A stretch of DNA of 64,000 bases from Diospyros lotus (Eukaryota; Streptophyta; Magnoliopsida; Ericales; Ebenaceae): positions 19,974,616 to 20,038,615 of the forward strand of contig NC_068338.1 in the NCBI RefSeq assembly GCF_014633365.1, given 5' to 3'. The number at the start of each line of letters is the position of its first letter. The stretch's first letter is position 1. Positions 1 through 9,390 of the stretch are shown in pieces. Below the pieces are notes generated by a model that was not told where the DNA came from, did no database searches, and saw only the letters and a program-made list of their open reading frames with translations. Both the position numbers and the translations under genes were made by a program.

Positions 1-773
1 GGAGATTATAGTAGAATTTATAGTATATATAAGAAGGACAAAGTGGAGGGAAAGATAACATGCCTTTGTTTGTTTTGCGTACTATAACAAAATTGTCTTC
101 TAAAGAAAATACAACTCGCTGAAAGTTTTTCCTCACAAGTCAGAAGCATTTTGTGACTAAAAATAGGTAAATAAATCAACAGAAATAGTTGTGAGAAAGA
201 GTCTCTACCCTCAACCGACAAATCCACGATCGAAAAGGGGGAAGAAGGCGACAGGACTGCTGCAAGGCAACGACGATGTCAAGAGGTGATACTAGCAACT
301 GGGGAATTGGGGATCGAAAACGCTAGGGGAAGAAGGCAACGGGACGCTCGGAGTCGGACTGCTGCAAGGCGAGCGTCTACTGCGACTAGAGCCTACGACA
401 TGGGGGCTGTTGGTGGGTGGCACCGATCGGCAATCCGAGGGTCCAAGGGGAGAGAAAGACTGCAGCAGGTGGGTGGGTGCGGGTTAGGGTTTGGGGGAAA
501 AGGTAGAAAAATAGGAGAGGAAGGAAGGAATAGACGATGCCCGAGGTGCCTCTTTTATATTTTATATTTTTAATTTTTTAATTATATATTATATATATGC
601 GGGCGGTTCGATTTTGAACCGAACTGCCGGTCTGCCAAACTGCGAATCGCGTAGTTTGGCAGTTTTCCAAGCTGAACCAAACCACAAATTCAAAAAAACT
701 GGTCGGTTCGGTTCGATTCAGTTCCGCTGGAAATCGCGGTCCAGCGGGTTTTTTGAACACTCCTACTTGCCTT
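1..773 (-). mobile_element. hAT-like DNA transposon terminal region (partial)
   Basis: Read on the minus strand, the segment begins at about 773 with TAGGAGTGTTCA, followed by a run rich in CGGTTC/GAACCG words (roughly 605-760). This style of end is seen in many plant hAT elements. It continues leftward through an AT tract (550-600) into a G-rich stretch that contains two imperfect copies of an AAGAAGGC...CTGCTGCAAGGC segment (about 228-390). The right edge abuts an LTR relic at 774, as if the element had inserted into that LTR. The other end is not in the window and no target-site duplication could be checked. No transposase is visible; the small open frames here look fortuitous. Confidence 0.4.
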
Positions 774-1149
774 GCCACAGCCGTCCTCGCGCGCGACTAC
801 CCAGTTGCCACTTGCTTTCAACCATTATACGCCCCCCATTAATTATAAAGAAACCCCACGAAAAATTCCCAAAATTACACTAGCTACCCAACACTTCTGA
901 AAATCCCACTTACGCCCCACATTTAATTACACTATTACCCCAAATTTTCAAAATTCACCCAAATCGGTTTATTTTAATCTTTCCTTATTTCCATAAATAC
1001 TCCCAAATAAAATTATTAATTACCTTAATTTTCCATTTCCTCAAAACAATATAAATAAATACCTCCTCTTAAATCTCCAAATATTCCATAATGACTTCAA
1101 ATAGCATAATTAATCATTATTATTTATCTCCAAATTTTGGCATGTTACA
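774..1149 (-). repeat. Ty3/gypsy LTR relic, reversed copy of the LTR at 4508
   Basis: On the minus strand this starts TGTAACATGCCAAAATTTGG and parallels, over about 370 bp, the first part of the LTR at 4508-7160. Shared landmarks in the same order are GGAGATAAATAAT, GAGTATTTATGGAAATAA, GGGGCGTAAGTG and the GTTGAAAG word. It stops where the hAT-like sequence begins. It is in the opposite orientation to the 4508 copy, so it marks a separate insertion of the same family. Confidence 0.65.
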
Positions 1150-1309
1150 ATTATACTTGATGGTAAAGACAAAACAAGTAAAGATGAGATACGAATTTCT
1201 TACCATTGAGGTTTAAAATAATTCTGAGGGATAAAATAGCAATATAGTTATACTAGGAGATATGAAAATTAATAGGAGACAAAAATCAATAGGGCTTGGG
1301 TAGTTGATG

Positions 1310-2029
1310 AATTTACTAATCTATTTCCCTAGGATCTATGCCTACGCTATTTTTACCTTGAGAAATTGAAGAAATCATACTTGTAACAAATCCCATTTCA
1401 ATACAAAATGGCCTGGCAAAATTAAGGAAATTGAAGGGACAATTACAAGATTTACTTAATAAGGGATAAATTCGACTTAGCATGTCTCCTTGGGATGTGC
1501 CTATATTGTTGTAAAGAAAAAGGATAAAAGTCTAAGTATGTTTATGGACTACCAACAATTGAACAAGGTGAAAATTAAAAATAAATACTTTCTCCTTAGA
1601 ATTGAAGAATTGTTTGTCGAACTACAAGGTGAAAAAATCTTCTTAAAAATCAATTTGGGTTCAGGTTACTACCAATTGAGGCTAAAGGACAAAGATGTGC
1701 CCAAGGCTGCTCTTAGGTCCCGTTATGGACATTATGAATATTTGGTAATGTTATTTGGATTTTCCAATGCACCTACCACCTTCATGGATCTAATAAATAG
1801 AATCTTCAAAACCTACTTAGATAGGTTTGTGATAGTATTTATCGATGACATTTTAATATAGTCAACTAGCAAAAAGGAGCAAGAATAACACTTGAAAACT
1901 ATATTAGAGACTCTACAAAAGAAAGAATTGTATGTTAAATTTTCAAAGTGTGAATTTTGGCTACCATAAGTAGTTTTTCTGGACCATGTGATCTCCAAAA
2001 TAGGAATTTTTGTGGACCTATTAAGTTAG
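1310..2029 (+). pseudogene. Ty3/gypsy reverse transcriptase fragment
   Basis: The longest open part (about 1490-1861) reads as the gypsy RT palm and fingers: a VKKKDKS segment, [15 protein letters not shown], a degenerate [32 protein letters not shown], then the catalytic motif VFIDDIL. Upstream, about 1310-1490, is the degraded region corresponding to the polypurine FPxLPPE-type start of the RT domain (VDEFTNLFP is visible). After the stop at 1861 the frame continues through KELYVKFSKCEFW and a YLGH-equivalent to a GIFVD motif, where the insertion at 2030 breaks it. Several in-frame stops make it non-functional. Confidence 0.85.
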
Positions 2030-2891
2030 TGATGTGTGATGAGAAAAAGCATCGAAAAATAAATTAATAAGCAGATCAACACAACTTAGTTGGGACAACC
2101 CAACAACAAAGAGCTGTAAGAGATCCACAACAAGTGGCCAATATGACCCACAGGCCAACAAAAAAAAAAAAATTAAGGAAGGCCCCACGAAAATACCCCA
2201 GCAGCTCAATCACAGGGGGCAACCCTTGTGGCCCAACAATGCATGCGCCCCTGTGGCCCTATCGCGGTGCTATGGGGGCAGAAGCCGTGGGGTAGCCCCC
2301 ATGGCCCAGCAGTGCGAATAGCCCCGGGGCCTTACCGGGCGAGAGGCCCTGTAACCCCAAAAGGTAGCCTTACAATTGCCACACAACCTTAGAACTAGGC
2401 TATGCAAGGGGCTTCTTTATTCCCTAGGAGGCCCATGACCTCAACTGGCCTTGACCCTAGAAGCAACACCGCAGGTAGAACATTTTCCATAATATAGGGG
2501 GTCCCACTCAACGCGTAAAATAAGATAACTTCAACATTCGAAAATCCCTCCAAATATTCCAAGAAAAGGATAAACAATTATCCAAAAGGAATTAGATCCC
2601 AAAATGATAAGATAAACGTCATCTATAAGAATCATAATCTTGGGCTACTTCGGATTACTCCATACTCCTCTATAAATAGGAAAACACTCATTTCAAAAAA
2701 AAGTATATCTCTGATACTAGTGTAAATTCTGCTCTACAAATTTCAACAATTTTAGTATCTAACTTAAGTATCGAAATGTTTGCAAAGGAACCCTCCCGCA
2801 CCCTCTTACTGTTTCTTTCATTGCAGACTTAGACGGCTAGACGATAACGTTTCTCATCAAATAAATTTATTATTATAACTCGGCAACAATA
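2030..2891 (+). mobile_element. Solo LTR inserted in gypsy pol (target duplication GTTAG)
   Basis: The flanks both read AGTTAG (2024-2029 and 2891-2896). Taking GTTAG as a 5-bp duplication, the insert runs from TGATGTGTGATG to the AACAATA at 2891. It contains a TATA-type promoter word (TATAAATAGG, about 2671) and no coding sequence, which fits a single LTR left after LTR-LTR recombination. Removing it with one flank copy gives exactly nine codons between the gypsy VD and W residues, the family spacing. A 10-bp inverted pair, TGATGAGAAA (2037-2046) and TTTCTCATCA (2850-2859), lies just inside the ends, so the true termini could be slightly interior. Confidence 0.7.
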
Positions 2892-3725
2892 GTTAGAAAT
2901 AGTAAAAAAATTGGAGACAACCTAAAACAGTCACAGAGGTGTGTTTGGCCAAGTTCCATAGAAGATTTGTAGAAAGGTTTTCAAAAATAAATGTCTCACT
3001 AACATAATTAATGCAAAAGAAGGTGAAATTTAATTGGAATGCGAAGTGCAAACTAAGTTTTAAGAGCTTAAAGAAAGACTAACCACTGGCCTTATACTAA
3101 CCATGCCTAGTGGATTGAGAGATTTTATAGTATACAGTGATGCTTTAAAGATTAGACTAGGATGTGTCCTGATGTATAATGGCAATGTAACCACATATGG
3201 GTTCCAACAACACAAACATCATGAACAAAAACTACCCAACCCACAACCTAGAATTAGTTGTTGTAATATTACTTTAAAACTCTAGCGACATTATTTTGTA
3301 TAGAAAAAAATTTAAAATCTTCAAAAATCACAAAAGTTTGAGATATGTGTTCTCACAAAAGAAACTAAATAGTGATGATGTATAGAGTTTTTAAAGGACT
3401 ATGACTACATCATTCAATACCATTCAACCCTAAACCCTAAACCATTCAATACCATCTAAGAAAGAATTTTTTTTGTGATATATGCCTGAGTAGGATAAAA
3501 CCTACTCTAATGGCCAATATGATGACTCAGGAATAAGAATTAGTAGAGGTTTTAAAGCTAATGATGATGGGAGTAACTCTTAACGAAACTTCCACATATA
3601 TTGCTAGCCTAAGAATTCAATTGGATCTGATGGACCAAATTAGGAAAACTCTTCTAGAAGATTCTAGGATAAGGTTAATAAGGCCAAGCAAAGAAAGTCG
3701 ATTCTAAGTTTAGAGATGGGGTGCT
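2892..3725 (+). pseudogene. Ty3/gypsy RNase H and tether fragment
   Basis: The frame resumes at about 2920 with WRQPKTVTEV, the gypsy segment after the RT. It passes through KRLTTGLILTMPSG, FIVYSDALKIRLGCVLMYNG (the RNase H start with its YSDA aspartate) and a degraded HKSLRYVFSQKE at about 3330-3365. It then continues through a linker (LMANMMTQEQELVE-like, about 3510-3550) to a FRDG motif at about 3710, where the insertion at 3726 interrupts it. A short in-place duplication of ATTCAATACC with two telomere-like CCCTAAA units (3428-3443) disrupts the RNase H. Multiple frameshifts are present. Confidence 0.8.
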
Positions 3726-6700
3726 TGAAGGGAAACAAGGGCCCAAGGCCAAAAACCAACTGCGAGTGGATCTTTGCAAGGATCCACGAGTTTTAAAAAT
3801 CTTTTCAAAACCAAAACAAACAACGGAGCAGCGCAATGCGGAAGCAAAAATAATCCTTGCAAGAATCGATATATTTCATGCATATGCTACAAATGAAAAA
3901 CCATGTCATAGGGGGTTTTTCGATATACCTTTTTGGGTAGATCTATTGCCAGTTGTTTGATCTCCCTCATGCAAGCTACTACTCCGAGTGACTAACCCAC
4001 CTTCTCACTTGTGAAGGACTTAGTCAGTCCACACCCGAGATGAAATTGAAACCCTCCAATGGAGTTAGGCTAGAACTCTCTCAATGGAGGTGAACCATTA
4101 CTCTATTGGTGTTGCTCATTTGGTTGCTTCTTGACTATCCAATAGTCAGATCTTAATGGGAGAATACACGAGGGAGAAAATGAAAGAAGCTTGGAGCAAG
4201 ATCAAGCTAAATGCAATTATGGAGGAAGGAGAATAAGCATACGCAAGCCAACACCTCTATTAAGATCCAAGAGAGGGAGAAGGATAATAATAGAGGGATG
4301 CACTCATGAAAGTTCCCCAAAATCCCTCTTTATTTTACTCCTTGTCCCTCACTTGTCGACCACACCTCTTCCTTTCCCTATTCTTTTAATCAACCAAATT
4401 GTCTGAGTATTAAATAATGAGATACAACAAAGCAGTGGAACTTCGATCGACTAAACTGAAGGTTCGATCGACTAAAGTAGCTCAAAAACTCTCGGATCAA
4501 GTCTGGTTGTAACATCCCAACATTTTGGAGATAAATAATATTTATTAATTTTGGTATTTGAGGTTGTTAGGGAATATTTGAGAATTTAAAGGAAAATAAT
4601 AATTTATGTGGTTTGTTTTGAGAGAATGGGCAATTAGGATAATTAATTATTTTATTTGAGAGTATTTATGGAAATAATGAAAGAATAAAATAAATTAAAT
4701 TGGTGAATTTATGGAAATTTTGGGGCGTAAGTGAAATAAGGAGAAATGAGATGTGGGTGTGTGTGTGTGTAATTTCGAAAGTTTGGGGGCGCTGGTGTAA
4801 TTATGAAAAGAGGCGGGGGTCTCCTTAAATATAATGGGATGCGTATATATGTTGAAAGTGGCTTGTAGCGTAGGTGGTCGTGCGTGCGCATGTACAAGGT
4901 AAGGTCGCGAGTTCGAATCGGGTAGCAGGCGCACGCGTGCGAGGAATATGTTTGATTTTATTCAGCCTTCAGGTGCCAAAACGGAGCCGTTTTGCTTGAA
5001 GTAGTGGGGACGCACGACAACTGCTGGCCATGCCACGTGGCGGCCCCAGAACTGCCTATTCACCTTGGCCAGCAAGCAGCCTCCATGTTGCTTCATTTTT
5101 AAGCCAATTTTATCCATTTTAAGGTCATTTGGGGGCAAAAGCAGAAGAGAGAATGAGGGAGAAGAAGAGGGGTCGCGAGCAACTCGGGAAGAGAAAGAAA
5201 ATTGAAGGAATTGGGAGGAAAATTTGGGGATTTTGGAGTTATTTTACGGTTAAAATAGTTAGGTACGTGGATAAAATTAGTACAAGCGTTGTATGTTTAG
5301 ATTATAAGTTTTGCACGGTCAAGTTATGTATTTTATATGGTTAGATTTAAGTAATTCAAGCCACGATCTTATTATTTTCTATAAAACATTTTACTTTGCA
5401 GCGGGAGCGCAAAAAAGGAAAGAATCGTCCATTTAAAGACAAGCTCCTAACTCTCCCCTTACATTCTTAAGTTCCTAAGTAAGTCTCTGTTGTTTTCTAT
5501 ATTTTATTTCCTCATTTACCGTGACTCGGTTCCATGCATTAATAATGTAAATTCGCATGGTAACCATCCTATGTTTTAGGCGTTATTGTTGGGTTTATTG
5601 TTGATGGTATAAGTTAAGTAAATGATGTATTGGTGTTGTTCATTTTGTCTGCTATGGGGCCTTGTATCGCTCCGCTTCCTTTGGGAATGATGTTAAACTC
5701 ATTGGGACTAGGTTTTTAGAATGGCTGGCTATGGTTTTATGGGGTTATGCTAAGAGTCTTAATGATAAAAGGATAATGTTTAGTGATAAGAGTGTCGAGG
5801 TAAGTTCTTATGCATAGTAAGAGATGAGAAGAAGAATGGTATACTGGTGATTATGTTGCAAGTGCATGATGAGTCATGAGGGAAGTTTATGAAATGCTGA
5901 GTCTAAAGTGTGTAGGTCTAATGATAATTATGTGTGCCTAAGGGTATAGGGTACAAAGTCACTGACTGTTGACCATGGGTCGTGGCAGTCGATGGCTAGA
6001 TGTATGGGTGCCGGTCATCAACTGTTACGATAAGCGATAGACGGGCCAAAAGAGCTGGTACTGTCAGCTTCTCGCCTTGACTTTGTGCATATCATGATGT
6101 GTGTGATGCATAGGGATTGGGTTGCATTCATTGGGGGGACATGCTTTGTGTGTGATGGGGTGTGTGAGCATTTGCATGACCTAATTAGTTTAAGAGCCAA
6201 CTTGGGTACCTTAGGTGAGTATATGCGTTTAGAGCATTTCGCATGTGTGTATTCTTATGTAGGTGTAGCATGGCCTAATGCTTGGTTTATGGGGGCTTTG
6301 TCATCACGTTTATGCTACAAAAGCCATTATATTTCCTATTTGTTGCATTGTATGGTGAGAATGAGTGGCTATGAGTGATGGGTGTGACCCACCAAGGAGA
6401 GTAAGTCGTGGAAGAGGCGCATGATAGAGGTGGGGTCCGACCCACATTGGTGCGTAAGTTAGCAGGGAACAGCCCACGACAACAACATGTTATGATGAAT
6501 TACAGGATAAGGTATGTTGGGAATGATTATATGGTAGCCTACAGTGGGCTACTAATAGGTTTGTATGCGAGACTTGAGCGCTATTGTGTGTATCTTATGT
6601 GGGTCCCAAGGACTCTCTATGTGCAATTTACTTTATGTTTATGCATTTAGAGCTAAGGCACGTATTGATCATGGCTTGGTGTGTGCTCTACATTGACATG

Positions 6701-8572
6701 TGATGCATGGGATGTTGGGGATGTCTATCTTTAACCAGTGGCCTTTCTTTCTTAAGCTTGCTGAGTCTTGTGACTCACCCTTGCTTTTCATCATTCTAGG
6801 TAAAGGATTCGTTTGAGTTAGCAAGTAAATTCAGTGGGGTTTGGATCTAGACTATTGAGCCATGGTAGCAAGTGTAGAGTTCTCCCGAAACTTGGTCCTG
6901 GGTATTGTTTTGATTTTGGTCAGGTTAATATGTTATGTTTTTGGAAATAAAGGCAGGTTATGTAGCTAAGATGTTGTATATGGTATGTGTGGTAATGGAA
7001 ATATGGGTTTGTAATGTCATGTGATCAGAAGGTTATGCATTCTAATGTATTAAGGTTGATGCATGTTTATAGCTTGGGTTATTATTCTATACCATTCAAA
7101 TAATGACCCTTTTCACGGATCCTCTACGCCGGCAAGGGCTCCAGGAGACGGGTTGTTACACCGGTTGATTAAGTTGTGCATTTTGATCGACCTAAATCGT
7201 CTAGAACCTTTCTGATCAAGTTCAATTGACCTAAGTTTAAAGTCGGTCGACCTAAGTTGTCCAGACTGCACTACTTCATTAATTTTGCATTTCGGCTCCG
7301 CTATTTTCCAAAAGTAACCTTTGCGTTATCCAATAATGCAACCAAGGCCCCTTTCTATCCAATAGAAATCTCCCATAACCTTAGATCCATGTGTTCAACA
7401 CATGATAGCAATTTCCCATATATAATAGCAACCATAATCATTGTCCCATAATGATGAGAAACACGCTAAGGGTAATGGATCACTAATTCGTGCATTACTC
7501 GGTTTGTGTGTGACTTTCTAGGTTCACAATCATGTAGCAATTGGAACATGTCAACTCCTTGACGTTGGTCTATTCCATCGACCTACTAAGGGGATCTCTT
7601 CAAACTCCTAAAGTACCCCGAAAGATCTTAAGTATCCACTAATCAGGACTTAGAACGATCCTAATGGTAGTGAAGTTCAACTTTGTATGAACCTATTAAG
7701 ACTTCTCGATTATTGTGAACTATAGTCCTTTCACTAACTGACATCTCGATCAAGTGAGAGTCATAGACTAATTAAACTCACATGACTCAGTAACTATGAT
7801 AATCTGATATGGTGTATGGTATAAATAGCATGTCAGATCCCATCAGACATTAGAACTCTTTCCAATCTCATGCTTACCCTGGCCAGGGAATTTCCAACCA
7901 CTACAACCAATACAAATTACATAGGATGTACACCTCTAACCCATGGAGGTAAATGGATCCAATCAATAAACATATGTCTCCATACATCACTCTACAAAGA
8001 CCACACAATGAGCATTTCCACCTCTTACACCAGATGGTTCCTCTCAGCGATAAATCCATGACACCAATGCATAGGACACCATGTCACATCTAGTCCAAGG
8101 ACCAAATACACAATCGAGAGCCAACGACAGATCATTAATCTCCAAGCCATGTGATCATCGCAGGCATCACATTCAGTGGATGTTCTACCAATACCCACCC
8201 ACATGTCTATTATATGCGTCCCACACAATGTGGCATGTAACTCACCACCCCATTCCCATTTGGATCCCATACTAACAATGGTAGTAGCCCATATGTCAGT
8301 CCACTAATCGATATATCATATTCCTTTTCTGATAAATCTAAGAACCGGGAATACCTTTAAGATATCCTAAACTAGAGATCCAAGTTACACTATCTCAACC
8401 ATTCGAGAGTAAAAACTCTATTAGGATATCTAAGGACTCATTCATAAAAGCGAGAGGGAGAGGTATGAATGAAGATATGACATTTTTTTATAATATCAAG
8501 AGTTAATCAAGAGTGCCATTTACATACATCTCATGTAATGTAAATCTAGCATCTAGGGCACTATCACTAACA
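3726..8572. mobile_element. LTR-derived insertion, TG...CA, target duplication GTGCT
   Basis: GTGCT occurs at 3721-3725 and again at 8573-8577. The intervening DNA starts TGAAGGGAAACAAGG and ends ATCACTAACA, the TG...CA format of LTRs. Removing it with one GTGCT joins FRDGV to LWFQGWVYVP and restores the gypsy linker frame. After subtracting the nested LTR at 4508-7160 about 2.19 kb remains, with no gag or pol and no internal repeat pair seen, so it is either a long solo LTR or a non-coding derivative. Its body carries repeated TCGATCGACTAAA-type words near 4445-4475 and related GATCGACCTAA words near 7190. Confidence 0.75.
4508..7160 (+). mobile_element. 2.65-kb Ty3/gypsy-type solo LTR nested in the 3726 insertion
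   Basis: Starts TGTAACATCCC and ends GGGTTGTTACA, so its termini are inverted (TGTAACA/TGTTACA), a common plant gypsy format. Flanks are CTGGT (4503-4507) and CCGGT (7161-7165), a 5-bp duplication with one change. No gag or pol was found inside. A second, reversed partial copy of the same family lies at 774-1149. Near 4866-4919 it contains words resembling tRNA-type internal promoter boxes (reported separately). The small open frames in it have no recognisable homology. Confidence 0.75.
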
Positions 8573-9390
8573 GTGCTTTGGTTTCAAGGATGGGTATATG
8601 TACCTAGGGTAAAAGAGTTGAGGTAAATAGCACTAGATGAAGCCCATCAGGGCAAGTACACTATCAACCCCAAAGTTTTCAAGATGTATAAAAACCTAAG
8701 AAAATAATATTAGTGGCCTAGAATTAAAGACAAGTATAACACAAACACAAACACCTGTGAAAGGGTGACAATTGAATACCAAAAGTCTATTGGGAAATTC
8801 TAGTCATTAAAGATCCCAAAATGAAAGTGGGAACATATGATGATGAACTTTGGATTGGGACCACCCAATGGTCCAACTAAAAATGATGCAATATAGGTAA
8901 TCTTGGACAAATTAACTAAGTTAGCTAATTTTCTACCCACTAAGGTCAAGTAACCCATTAATAAAATTGTCTAGTAATACATTAAGGAAATTGTTAGACT
9001 TAATAAGACCCCTATAAGTATAGTGTTAAATAAAGAACCAAGGTTTACTTCGAGGTTCTTAGGGAAATCTACCAAAATGCTTGGGATGAATGAAACTTAA
9101 CACGACCTACCATCCCTAGATCAACGGTTAATTAGAAAGAACCATACAAATCTTAGAAGATATGTTGAGAGCCTATGTAATGGATTTCACAAGAAGTTGG
9201 GAGGCACACTTATCTCTTATAGAGTTTACCTATAATAATAATTATCATAGTAGTATTAGGATGGCACAATATGTAACACTATATAGAAAGAAGTGCAATC
9301 ACACCTCTCTTTGACAAAGGTAGGAGAATGACGAATCATAGTCCTAAATTAGTGCAAGGACCACCCAAAGGTAATCTAAGAATGTGCTAA
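8573..9390 (+). pseudogene. Ty3/gypsy integrase fragment
   Basis: The frame restarts at 8574 with LWFQGWVYVP, then EAHQGKYTINPKVFKMYKN (the zinc-binding region, with its first histidine) and KIPKWKWEHMMMNFGLG at about 8805-8855. The core domain follows: NDAI.VILDKLTKLANFLP, IVRLNKTPISIV, EPRFTSRFLGK and RTIQ-equivalent text to about 9240 ([12 protein letters not shown]). The expected catalytic aspartate in the first core motif reads N, and numerous stops are present. Homology fades at about 9390. It is a relic of the same element as the RT at 1310. Confidence 0.8.

Larger units (their letters stand above)
1310..9390 (+). mobile_element. Decayed Ty3/gypsy retrotransposon, split by two insertions
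   Basis: Three blocks of one gypsy pol lie in order on the plus strand: reverse transcriptase (1310-2029), RNase H and linker (2892-3725) and integrase (8573-9390). Between them sit LTR-derived insertions at 2030-2891 and 3726-8572. Excising each insertion plus one copy of its target-site duplication gives continuous pol reading frame across both joins, with the spacing expected for the family. Stops and substitutions are common throughout, and no LTR belonging to this element was recognised, so it is an old and immobile relic. Confidence 0.85.

Noticed and set aside
286..573. 95-codon open frame on the plus strand
   Set aside because: Arginine- and glycine-rich product from G-rich, internally repeated DNA in a transposon end; no recognisable domain.
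3428..3443. Telomere-like CCCTAAACCCTAAACC
   Set aside because: Only two units, within a local duplication of ATTCAATACC in a dead RNase H; too short to be an interstitial telomere tract with meaning.
4850..4935. Possible tRNA gene
   Set aside because: A and B box words are present but no acceptor stem or cloverleaf could be drawn around them, so only the boxes are reported.
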